Shown: in pieces, positions 1-5,829 of the stretch | Layout: each line of letters starts with the position of its first letter | Numbering within the stretch: the first letter of the stretch is position 1 | Assembly (NCBI GenBank): GCA_021798395.1 | Contig: JAJZHS010000173.1 | Coordinates: forward strand, 1-5,894 | DNA: 5,894 bases | From: Pseudomonadota bacterium | Lineage (GTDB): Bacteria; Pseudomonadota; Gammaproteobacteria; Burkholderiales; Burkholderiaceae_C | Direction of reading: 5' to 3' | Translations under genes and position numbers: made by a program | The notes under the pieces: generated by a model | Database searches by the model: none | What the model was told of the DNA's origin: nothing | Seen by the model: only the letters and a program-made list of their open reading frames with translations

Positions 1-598
1 TCATGCTCGCGCGCACCTGCAGCACCGCCGGGCCGCGCACCGCCACCGCGTAGTCCAGCCGCGGCTGCGCGCTCCAGCCGTGGTGCAGGTCGTAGCGGTC
101 GTCGATCAGATTGATTCCGCCGACGAACGCCTCGCGCGCGTCGACCACGCACAGCTTGCGGTGCAGCCGCCGCCAGTGGCCGCGCTGCACGAAATCGAAC
201 CAGTGCCGCCACGGCCGGTAGACCATGAACTCGACCCCGCTGGCGTCGAACAGCGTCTGCAGCGTGCCGATGCTGCGGTTCGACCCGAGTCCGTCGACCA
301 GCACCCGCACGCGCACGCCGCGGCGCGCAGCGTCGACCAGCGCCTGCGCCAGCTCGCGCCCCGTCGGGTCGTCGTGGAAGATGTAGGTCTCGAGCCAGAT
401 TTCGCTGCGTGCGTCTCGCCAGGCGCGCAGCAGCGCCGGGAACAGCGCCTCGCCCAGCGGCAGCAGCGCGACGCAGTTGCCGCTGGTCCACGTCGGCACG
501 CGACGCCGCGCGCCGCGGCCTCCCAGCGCCGTCCGCAGCCGGCGCCGCCGATGCGGGCGGCGCGCCGAGCGCGGACGTTGGACTGGAGGAGCCGACAT
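1..598 (-). CDS. clsB: Cardiolipin synthase B (ClsB), phospholipase D superfamily, 3' part outside window
   Basis: ClsB-type enzymes join phosphatidyl groups to make cardiolipin at the inner membrane and belong to the phospholipase D superfamily. I translated the minus strand by hand: from the ATG at 598 the frame stays open to the left edge (about 199 codons), so the C-terminal half with the second HKD motif is missing here. Visible are the family pattern LETYIFHDDPTGREL (69-83), RGVRVRVLVDGLGS (93-106), the first catalytic HKD motif H146-x-K148-x4-D153 followed by GGIN (160-163), and the DYAVAVRGP strand (182-190). Homology to E. coli ClsB starts only near W37. The 36 residues before it are extremely arginine-rich, so the true start is unsure: an in-frame ATG lies upstream at 625 and a GTG at 499 (V34) is a plausible later start. 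No convincing ribosome binding site decides between them. A 223-bp repeat-like spacer separates it from the upstream ybhP-like gene. Family assignment is firm; start is weak. Confidence 0.88.
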   Translation of the reverse strand, partial: MSAPPVQRPRSARRPHRRRRLRTALGGRGARRRVPTWTSGNCVALLPLGEALFPALLRAWRDARSEIWLETYIFHDDPTGRELAQALVDAARRGVRVRVLVDGLGSNRSIGTLQTLFDASGVEFMVYRPWRHWFDFVQRGHWRRLHRKLCVVDAREAFVGGINLIDDRYDLHHGWSAQPRLDYAVAVRGPAVLQVRASM

Positions 599-648
599 GA
601 GGAATTCGAACCGAGACCAGCGCATTGTGCACGCGCGCCTCGACCGTG

Positions 649-665
649 CCTGGGGGCACTTTCGA
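649..665. repeat. Direct repeat copy 1 (pairs with 808-824)
   Basis: The sequence cctgggggcactttcga matches cctgggggcgctttcta at 808-824 in 15 of 17 positions, same orientation, with starts 159 bp apart. The two copies sit at the edges of the palindromic block between the ybhP-like gene and clsB. They may be a target duplication, or two ends of a modular repeat. Confidence 0.6.
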
Positions 666-696
666 GAAAACGCCGGGCCGCCCCAAGTTTTCTCGA
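662..696. repeat. Inverted repeat, 10-bp perfect arms, 15-nt loop
   Basis: The arms tcgagaaaac (662-671) and gttttctcga (687-696) are perfect reverse complements. The 15-nt loop is GC-rich and contains ccgggccg. The AT-containing arms stand out against the very GC-rich surroundings. On the minus-strand transcript it lies about 60-95 nt upstream of the clsB ATG at 598. Confidence 0.75.
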
Positions 697-723
697 CCCC
701 CTCGGGGGGCTGAGCCGCGACCA

Positions 724-747
724 GCAGGAGTGCCTGCGCACTCCTGC
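724..747. repeat. Hairpin, 10-bp perfect stem, 4-nt loop
   Basis: The arms gcaggagtgc (724-733) and gcactcctgc (738-747) are perfectly complementary around the loop ctgc (734-737). It is the most stable-looking short hairpin of the spacer. No T-tract follows on either strand, so I read it as a structural or repeat element and not as a classical terminator. Confidence 0.8.
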
Positions 748-763
748 GCGCGCGGCGAAGGGC

Positions 764-782
764 CTCGGCCCTCCGGGCCGAG
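764..782. repeat. Hairpin, 8-bp stem, 3-nt loop
   Basis: Arms ctcggccc (764-771) and gggccgag (775-782) pair perfectly around tcc. Further pairing outside the stem is possible only with a bulge. It is part of the spacer's hairpin cluster. Confidence 0.7.
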
Positions 783-791
783 CCTCCCGGG

Positions 792-806
792 CCGGGCGAA
801 GCCCGG
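792..806. repeat. Hairpin, 6-bp GC stem, GAA triloop
   Basis: Arms ccgggc (792-797) and gcccgg (801-806) pair around gaa. On the minus strand it begins 15 nt after the stop codon of the ybhP-like gene, so it is the first structure met by RNA polymerase leaving that gene. No T-run follows. Confidence 0.7.
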
Positions 807-807
807 A

Positions 808-824
808 CCTGGGGGCGCTTTCTA
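808..824. repeat. Direct repeat copy 2, includes the ybhP-like stop codon
   Basis: cctgggggcgctttcta matches the copy at 649-665 at 15 of 17 positions. Its last three bases (cta) are the TAG stop of the ybhP-like gene read on the minus strand, so the repeat reaches exactly to the end of the coding region. Confidence 0.6.
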
Positions 825-1649
825 CGCCTGCCCGGTGAGATCCACCAGCAGCGGCGCGTGGTCGGACAGCCTGGCCCAGTTGCTCCCCCAGCCCAGCGTG
901 ACACGGTGCGCGCTGAAGCCGCGGGCGTAGATGCGGTCCAGCGGAACCAGCGGCAGCAGCGCCGGGAAGGTACGCACGCGGTGGCGCCAGCGCGGCTGGT
1001 GCGCCTCGCCGACCAGGCGCGCCGACACGTCGCGCAGGTGCACCGCGGCCAGTTCGCCGCCGAGCACCCCGCGCCAGTCGTTGAAGTCGCCGGCGACGAT
1101 CACCGGATCGTCGGCCGGGATGTTCGCCGCGATGAACTGCACCAGCCGCGCGCTCTGCCGCAGCCGGCTGGCGGCGAACAGCCCGAAGTGCACCACGATG
1201 CAGTGCAGCGGCCTCGGCTGCCCCGGGGGCTGCAGCCGCACGTGCAGCAGCCCGCGCTGTTCGAAACGGTGGTCGGAGACGTCGTACTGCGCCACGCCGA
1301 GGATCGGAAAGCGCGACAGCAGCGCGTTGCCGTGCTCGCCGTGGCGGGTGCGCGCATTGGTGTGGTAGGCGGTGTACATGCCCAGCGCGGCGCCGAGCAG
1401 TTCGTGCTGCGGCTGCGGCGGCCACTGCGCGAAGCGCTGCGCGTGGTGCCGGTGCTCGAACTGCACCTCCTGCAGGAACACCAGGTCGGCGCCGAGCTGG
1501 AGCAGGCCCTCGCGCAGCTCGTGGATGCGCAGCCTCTTGGCCGGACCGACGCCGAGCACGCCCTTGTGGATGTTGTACGAAGCCACGCGCAAGGCCTGGC
1601 GGGCGGCCGGCGCGGCGCGCTCGACGCGCGCGTGCTCGACGGCGCTCAT
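822..1649 (-). CDS. ybhP: YbhP-like endonuclease/exonuclease/phosphatase (EEP) family protein
   Basis: A 275-residue member of the metal-dependent EEP fold (exonuclease III, sphingomyelinase and inositol phosphatase relatives). The fold's catalytic blocks are all present in order: SYNIHKG (24-30, metal-site Asn26), LQEV with Glu61, HGEHGNALLSR (103-113), VVHFGL with His154, GDFNDW (187-192), LDRIY (237-241) and SDHAPL (262-267). These match E. coli YbhP closely block for block as I remember it, and YbhP is encoded beside clsB there, as here. The substrate is unknown; a phosphodiester or phospholipid-related substrate is only an inference from the clsB neighbour. No signal peptide is seen. The ATG at 1649 overlaps the nudB stop as ATGA, indicating translational coupling and fixing the start. 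The same frame is open further upstream inside nudB but without homology. Confidence 0.9.
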   Translation of the reverse strand: MSAVEHARVERAAPAARQALRVASYNIHKGVLGVGPAKRLRIHELREGLLQLGADLVFLQEVQFEHRHHAQRFAQWPPQPQHELLGAALGMYTAYHTNARTRHGEHGNALLSRFPILGVAQYDVSDHRFEQRGLLHVRLQPPGQPRPLHCIVVHFGLFAASRLRQSARLVQFIAANIPADDPVIVAGDFNDWRGVLGGELAAVHLRDVSARLVGEAHQPRWRHRVRTFPALLPLVPLDRIYARGFSAHRVTLGWGSNWARLSDHAPLLVDLTGQA

Positions 1650-2119
1650 CGCACGCGCGCCAGCCGCCGCGGCAGCTGGCGTATGGCCTCGGCGTTCGAC
1701 GCCGAGAAGCACGCCGCGGCCGCTGCGTCCCACGGCAGCCAGCGCGACGCGCAATGCTCGCGCGGGCTCAGCCGCACCGGGGTTCCCGCCGGAACCTGCA
1801 GCGCGTAGACGTGCTCGACGTTCTTCCAGACCCCCGGCGCGTAGCGGTGGCGCCAGAGCGGATAGATTTCGTACTCATTGCGCAGCGCCCAGTCGCGCAG
1901 CGCGGACTCGGGCACCTCGGCGCCGCCGACGACGATCCCGGTCTCCTCGAACACCTCGCGCCGCGCGGCTTCGCGCAACGGCTCGTCCGGCGCGTCGAGG
2001 CTTCCGGTGACGCTTTGCCAGAAACCCGGCTGCCGGGCGCGCTCGATCAGCAGCACGTCGAGCGCCGCGGTGTGGATCACCACCAGCACCGAGCAGGGAA
2101 GCTTGGGCTGATGCGCCAT
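1646..2119 (-). CDS. nudB: Dihydroneopterin triphosphate diphosphatase (NudB, Nudix hydrolase)
   Basis: NudB removes pyrophosphate from dihydroneopterin triphosphate, an early step in tetrahydrofolate synthesis; the family can also hydrolyse dATP. The 157-residue protein has the family's opening (PKLPCSVLVVIHT, 5-17), the FWQSVTGS block (33-40), and a Nudix box G39-x6-E46-x7-R54-E55-x2-E58-E59-x-G61, which carries the metal-binding glutamates. The segment between Gly and the first Glu has six residues where the consensus has five. Length is close to the roughly 150 residues of E. coli NudB. ATG at 2119 was chosen because homology starts right there; the open frame extends 36 low-complexity Arg/Ala residues further into aroG. 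It begins 26 bp after the aroG stop and overlaps the next gene by ATGA. No strong ribosome binding site is visible, fitting translation within an operon. Confidence 0.92.
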   Translation of the reverse strand: MAHQPKLPCSVLVVIHTAALDVLLIERARQPGFWQSVTGSLDAPDEPLREAARREVFEETGIVVGGAEVPESALRDWALRNEYEIYPLWRHRYAPGVWKNVEHVYALQVPAGTPVRLSPREHCASRWLPWDAAAAACFSASNAEAIRQLPRRLARVR

Positions 2120-2145
2120 GGCGGCCCGCGGCGCCCGCGCCCGGC

Positions 2146-3261
2146 TCAGGCCCGCGCGGCGCGGCCGCGCCGCACCGCGTCGGCCAGTTCGTGCAGCAGC
2201 GGCAGGGTGTCGTCCCAGCCCAGGCACGCGTCGGTGATCGAAACCCCGTGCCGCAGTGCGCCGCCGAGGTCCTGGCGCCCCTCATACAGGTGGCTTTCGA
2301 TCATCACCCCGCTGATGCGGCGCTCGCCGGCTGCGATGCGGCGCGCGATGTCGCGCGCCACGTCGATCTGCCGCCGCGGCTGCTTGGCCGAGTTCGCGTG
2401 CGAGCAGTCGATCATCACGTGCTCGCGCAGCCCGGCTCGGCGCAGCGCCGCGCATGCCGCGTCGACCGACCCGGCGTCGTAGTTCGGCTCCCGCCCGCCG
2501 CGCAGGATGACGTGGCAGTCGGCGTTGCCGCGGGTCTCGAAAATCGCCGCCACGCCCATCTTGGTCATGCCCATGAAGGCGTGCGCGGCGCGCGCCGCGA
2601 CCACCGCGTCGGCCGCCACCTGCACGCCGCCGTCGGTTCCGTTCTTGAACCCCACCGGGCACGACAGCCCCGACGCCAGCTGGCGGTGGCTCTGGCTTTC
2701 GGTGGTGCGCGCGCCGATCGCGCCCCACGCCACCAGATCGCTGAAGTACTGCGGCGACAGCAGGTCGAGGAATTCGCATCCGGCCGGCAGCCCCAGCGCG
2801 GCGATGTCGAGCAGCAGCGCGCGCGCCCGGCGCAGCCCTTCGTTGATGCGGAAGCTGCCGTCGAGCCGCGGGTCGTTGATGTAGCCCTTCCAGCCCACCG
2901 TCGTGCGCGGCTTCTCGAAATACACGCGCATCACCGGCAGCAGCGCGTCGTGCAGGTCCGGCGCGGAATCGGCCAGCAGCCGCGCGTACTGCATCGCCTG
3001 CTCGTGGTCGTGGATCGAGCACGGCCCGACGATGGCGATCAGGCGGTCGTCCTCGCCGCGCAGCGCCGACGCCAGTCGCGCGCGTGCGCGCTCGACGTGG
3101 GCCTCGACCGGCGCCGTCACCGGCAACTCGTCGATCAGCACCGCCGGCGAGACCAGCGCGCGCACCGCGCCGATGCGGGTGTCGTCGATGCGCGTGGTGT
3201 CCAGCGTGGCGTCGGCCGCGCCGGCTTCGCGATCGTGCGTCGCGTCGTCGATCCGGGCCAT
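2146..3261 (-). CDS. aroG: 3-deoxy-7-phosphoheptulonate (DAHP) synthase, type I, AroF/AroG class
   Basis: Catalyses the first shikimate step, phosphoenolpyruvate plus erythrose 4-phosphate to DAHP, in the cytosol. The 371-residue protein aligns with E. coli AroG (350 aa) with an offset of 20 through most of its length: GPCSIHD (79-85, metal-ligand Cys81), FEKPRTTVGWKG (115-126, Lys117), GARTTESQ (183-190), GFKNGTDGG (204-212, Lys206), His288 in DCSHAN, Glu322 in VMIESH and Asp344 in SITDAC. These are the known substrate and metal ligands. The N-terminal Asp26-Asp27 pair matches AroG Asp6-Asp7, linked to feedback control, so regulation is probably intact. Gly231 replaces AroG Ser211, suggesting tyrosine sensitivity; the letter aroG versus aroF is therefore uncertain. 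The ATG at 3261 lies 2 bp past the aspS stop; a GTG at 3267 is an alternative. The first 20 residues are extra relative to E. coli and low in conservation. Confidence 0.93.
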   Translation of the reverse strand: MARIDDATHDREAGAADATLDTTRIDDTRIGAVRALVSPAVLIDELPVTAPVEAHVERARARLASALRGEDDRLIAIVGPCSIHDHEQAMQYARLLADSAPDLHDALLPVMRVYFEKPRTTVGWKGYINDPRLDGSFRINEGLRRARALLLDIAALGLPAGCEFLDLLSPQYFSDLVAWGAIGARTTESQSHRQLASGLSCPVGFKNGTDGGVQVAADAVVAARAAHAFMGMTKMGVAAIFETRGNADCHVILRGGREPNYDAGSVDAACAALRRAGLREHVMIDCSHANSAKQPRRQIDVARDIARRIAAGERRISGVMIESHLYEGRQDLGGALRHGVSITDACLGWDDTLPLLHELADAVRRGRAARA

Positions 3262-3263
3262 GG

Positions 3264-5060
3264 TCACTGCGCCGCGGGCTGCCGCAGCCGGATGTGCAGT
3301 TCGCGCAGCTGGCGCTCGTCGACCCCGCTGGGGGCGTCGGTCAGCAGGCACTGCGCACGCTGCGTCTTCGGGAAGGCGATGACGTCGCGGATGCTCGGCG
3401 CGCCGGTCATCATGGTCACGATGCGGTCCAGGCCGAAGGCGATGCCGCCGTGCGGCGGCGCGCCGTACTGCAGCGCATCGAGCAGGAAGCCGAACTTGGC
3501 CCGCGCTTCCTCGGCGCCGATGCCCAGCGCCGAGAACACCTTGCTCTGCATGTCGGCGCGGTGGATGCGCACCGAGCCGCCGCCGATCTCCCAGCCGTTG
3601 AGCACCATGTCGTAGGCCTTGGCCAGGCAGCGTCCCGGGTCGCTGCCCAGGTAGTCGATGTGCTCGTCCTTCGGCGCGGTGAACGGATGGTGGCACGCGA
3701 CCCAGCGCTGCTCGTCGTCGTCGAACTCGAACATCGGGAAATCGACCACCCACAGCGGGCGCCAGGCGTCTTCGAACAGGCCGCGGTTGCGCGCGAACGC
3801 GCTGTGGCCGATTTTCACGCGCAGAGCGCCCAGCGCCGCATTGACCACCTTGGCTCGGTCGGCGCCGAAGAACAGCAGGTCGCCGTCTTGCGCGCCGCTG
3901 CGCTGCAGAACCGCCTCGATCGCCGCGTCGTGCAGGTTCTTCACGATCGGCGACTGCAGCCCGTCGCGGCCCTTGGCCAGCTCGTTGACCTTGATCCACG
4001 CCAGCCCCTTGGCGCCGTAGATCTTGACGAATTCGGTGTAGGCGTCGATTTCGCTGCGCGGCAGCTCGGCGCCGCCGGGAACGCGCAGCGCCGCCACGCG
4101 GCCGTCGGCCAGCGCCGCGGCTCCGGAGAAGACCTTGAAGTCGACGTCGCGCATGACGTCGGTCAGTTCGGTGAACTCCAGCGCCACACGCAAATCGGGC
4201 TTGTCCGAGCCGAAGCGCGCCATCGCCTCGCCGTGGCTCATGACCGGGAACGGATCGGCCAGCTGCACGCCGAGCACGTCGGCGAACACACCGCGGATCA
4301 TGCGCTCGAACAGCGCGCGGATCTCGTCCTCGCCGAGGAACGACGTCTCGCAGTCGATCTGCGTGAACTCGGGCTGGCGGTCGGCGCGCAGGTCCTCGTC
4401 GCGGAAACACTTGGTGATCTGGTAGTAGCGGTCGAAGCCCGCCACCATCAGCATCTGCTTGAACAGCTGCGGCGACTGCGGCAGGGCGAAGAACTGCCCG
4501 GCGTGCACGCGGCTGGGAACCAGGTAGTCGCGCGCGCCCTCGGGGGTGCTCTTGGTCAGCATCGGGGTCTCGATGTCGACGAAACCGGCGGTGTCGAGGA
4601 AGCGGCGCACGGCCATGCTGACGCGGTAGCGCAGCATCAGGTTGTGCTGCATCTGCGGCCGGCGCAGGTCGAGCACCCGGTGCGTCAGCCGCGTGGTTTC
4701 CGACAGATTGTCGTCGTCGAGCTGGAACGGCAGCGCCGCCGACGGATTCAGCACCTGCAGCGTGTGGCACAGCACCTCGACGCGGCCCGAGGCCAGCGCG
4801 GCGTTCTCGGTTCCGGCGGGGCGCGCGCGCACCAGACCGGCGACCTGCACGCAGAATTCGTTGCGCAGCGTCTCGGCCAGCGCGAACATGTCGGCGCGGT
4901 CGGGGTCGCAGACCACCTGCACCAGTCCCTCGCGGTCGCGCAGGTCGATGAAAATCACCCCGCCGTGGTCGCGCCGGCGCTGCACCCAGCCGCACAGGGT
5001 GATGGTTTGACCGAGCAGGGATTCATGCACGGCGCCGAGGGTGTGGCTGCGTAAGCTCAT
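3264..5060 (-). CDS. aspS: Aspartyl-tRNA synthetase, bacterial type, probably non-discriminating (Asp/Asn)
   Basis: Charges tRNA-Asp with aspartate in the cytosol. The 598 residues match the usual bacterial length (about 590). In order: N-terminal OB-fold anticodon-binding domain (about 15-105, with LCGWVQRRRDHGG at 22-34), class II motif 1 (about 154-168, ending DIETPML), the AspRS signature QSPQLFKQ (195-202), motif 2 (FRDEDLRADRQPEFTQID, 219-236), the bacterial GAD insertion domain (about 290-430) and motif 3 with GIAFGLDR (539-546). His32 after RRRD is the residue seen in Pseudomonas aeruginosa's non-discriminating enzyme, where E. coli has Leu, so it may also make Asp-tRNA-Asn for a GatCAB amidotransferase encoded elsewhere. 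The ATG at 5060 matches family N-termini. Upstream 5061-5147 (87 bp) shows no convincing promoter, only a weak 5-bp GC hairpin near 5111-5123. The downstream DAHP synthase follows after 2 bp. Confidence 0.97.
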   Translation of the reverse strand: MSLRSHTLGAVHESLLGQTITLCGWVQRRRDHGGVIFIDLRDREGLVQVVCDPDRADMFALAETLRNEFCVQVAGLVRARPAGTENAALASGRVEVLCHTLQVLNPSAALPFQLDDDNLSETTRLTHRVLDLRRPQMQHNLMLRYRVSMAVRRFLDTAGFVDIETPMLTKSTPEGARDYLVPSRVHAGQFFALPQSPQLFKQMLMVAGFDRYYQITKCFRDEDLRADRQPEFTQIDCETSFLGEDEIRALFERMIRGVFADVLGVQLADPFPVMSHGEAMARFGSDKPDLRVALEFTELTDVMRDVDFKVFSGAAALADGRVAALRVPGGAELPRSEIDAYTEFVKIYGAKGLAWIKVNELAKGRDGLQSPIVKNLHDAAIEAVLQRSGAQDGDLLFFGADRAKVVNAALGALRVKIGHSAFARNRGLFEDAWRPLWVVDFPMFEFDDDEQRWVACHHPFTAPKDEHIDYLGSDPGRCLAKAYDMVLNGWEIGGGSVRIHRADMQSKVFSALGIGAEEARAKFGFLLDALQYGAPPHGGIAFGLDRIVTMMTGAPSIRDVIAFPKTQRAQCLLTDAPSGVDERQLRELHIRLRQPAAQ

Positions 5061-5147
5061 GGGAATCGGGCAAGAAAGGTTGTCGAATACGGGATGGGGC
5101 CGGCTCGATTCCGCCCACGGCGGCGCGCGGCCGGAATGGTCGGGTCG

Positions 5148-5771
5148 TCAGTGCTCGGCGCGCGGCGCCACCACGCCCATCGAAATGACGTATTTGAGCG
5201 CCTCGTCGACGCTCATGTCGAGTTCGATCACATCCGCCTTGGGCAGCATCAGGAAAAAGCCCGAGGTCGGGTTCGGCGTCGTCGGCACGTACACGCTGAT
5301 GTACGCGCCGTCCAGGTGCGCGGCGACCTCGCCGCCCGGAGTTCCGGTGACGAAGGCGATGGTGCGGCTTCCCGGGTGCGGGTACGGAACCATCACCGCG
5401 CGGCGGAACGCGTTGCCGTTGGTCGAGAACAGGGTGTCGGAGACCTGTTTGACGCTGCTGTAGATGCTCTTGACGATCGGGATGCGGGCCATCAGACCGT
5501 CCCAGCGCGCCAGCCACCACTGGCCGACGATGTTGGCCACCAGCAACCCGGTCAGCACGATCGCGCCCAGCACCAGCACGACGCCGACCCCGGGGATGTC
5601 GCCCAGGCGCTGCAGCGCCGGCGCCAGCGGCGGCGCCAGCGCGCCGGCCGCGGCGATCAGCGCGCGGAAAATGCCGTCGAACACCGACAGCAGCTGCCAC
5701 AGCACCCAGACCGTGATGGTCAGCGGCAGCCAGACGAGGAATCCGGCGACGAACAGGTTCTTCAGGCGCAT
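5148..5771 (-). CDS. DUF502 family (COV1-like) inner-membrane protein
   Basis: A 207-residue protein of unknown biochemical function. Two hydrophobic helices are clear: about 7-29 (after a short basic start MRLKN) and about 61-83, with an Ala/Pro-rich linker between them. The remaining soluble part has the DUF502 hallmarks IPIVKSIYSSVKQVSDTL (97-114) and VYVPTTPNPTSGFF (160-173). The family includes the plant COV1/LCV membrane proteins; in bacteria it is found next to fmdB-like genes and aspS in many Burkholderiales, as here, but its role is not known to me. I chose the ATG at 5771 because MRLKNLF begins directly before the first helix, as in relatives. A GTG five codons upstream (5786) is possible but falls inside a GC hairpin. 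It follows the FmdB gene after 58 bp and precedes aspS by 87 bp, so co-transcription is likely but looser than in the downstream genes. Confidence 0.9.
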   Translation of the reverse strand: MRLKNLFVAGFLVWLPLTITVWVLWQLLSVFDGIFRALIAAAGALAPPLAPALQRLGDIPGVGVVLVLGAIVLTGLLVANIVGQWWLARWDGLMARIPIVKSIYSSVKQVSDTLFSTNGNAFRRAVMVPYPHPGSRTIAFVTGTPGGEVAAHLDGAYISVYVPTTPNPTSGFFLMLPKADVIELDMSVDEALKYVISMGVVAPRAEH

Positions 5772-5777
5772 GGCGTG

Positions 5778-5791
5778 GCCCGGCACCGGGC
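5778..5791. repeat. GC hairpin just upstream of the DUF502 start
   Basis: The arms gcccgg (5778-5783) and ccgggc (5786-5791) are complementary with only 2 bases between them, so in RNA the innermost pair would open to leave about 5 bp and a 4-nt loop. The 10-bp palindrome ccgggcccgg (5786-5795) overlaps it. On the minus strand it ends 6 nt before the ATG at 5771, where a Shine-Dalgarno sequence would normally lie; none is visible. It might limit initiation, but in such GC-rich DNA chance is a real alternative. Confidence 0.45.
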
Positions 5792-5829
5792 CCGGCGGCT
5801 ACGGACCCGCCGCGGCGCGCGGGCTGAGG

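Larger units (their letters stand above)
599..821. repeat. Palindrome-rich intergenic spacer, REP-like
   Basis: This 223-bp spacer between the ybhP-like stop and the clsB ATG holds no supported gene. It contains at least four non-overlapping inverted repeats (662-696, 724-747, 764-782, 792-806), a short C-run/G-run hairpin at 697-709, and the 8-mer ccgggccg three times (673-680, 773-780, 787-794). Imperfect 17-nt direct repeats (649-665 and 808-824) bracket it. No hairpin is followed by a clear T-run on the minus strand, so a classical intrinsic terminator is not supported. From memory, Burkholderiales genomes carry many intergenic elements with similar ccgggccgcccc and ccccctcgggggg blocks. 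Assigning this spacer to such a dispersed family is inference until the genome is searched. It could also act as an mRNA stability or partial termination element between the two genes. Confidence 0.6.

Noticed and set aside
697..709. C5/G6 hairpin in the spacer as an intrinsic terminator
   Set aside because: The stem is only 4-5 bp and no run of T follows on either strand. I keep it only as part of the repeat-like spacer.
106..1425. A 439-codon minus-strand open frame across clsB, the spacer and most of the YbhP-like gene
   Set aside because: It is in a different frame from both clsB and the YbhP-like gene, and its translation is Arg/Ala/Ser/Cys-rich noise.
80..1808. Plus-strand open frames (80-838, 858-1808) opposite clsB, the spacer, the YbhP-like gene and nudB
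   Set aside because: They oppose well-supported minus-strand genes, have biased low-complexity composition and no recognisable motif; treated as GC-driven shadows.
2120..2227. A 36-residue N-terminal extension of NudB
   Set aside because: The extra residues overlap the aroG 3' end, are low-complexity, and family similarity starts exactly at the ATG at 2119.
2146..4995. A 949-codon minus-strand open frame that appears to fuse a long N-terminal region to DAHP synthase
   Set aside because: The upstream part is an out-of-frame reading of aspS, rich in Arg/Ala/Gly. The conserved DAHP synthase starts at the ATG at 3261, right after the aspS stop.
3084..5054. A 656-codon open frame on the plus strand opposite aspS and the start of aroG
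   Set aside because: Its translation is a low-complexity mix rich in Arg, Ala, Gln, His and Val with no recognisable domain. The minus strand has full-length AspRS. Long antisense frames are expected in very GC-rich genes.
5061..5147. Promoter or regulatory leader (such as a riboswitch) for aspS
   Set aside because: No good -35/-10 pair, no recognisable leader motif, and only a weak 5-bp hairpin at 5111-5123 without a T-run. 87 bp is too little for a convincing structured leader.
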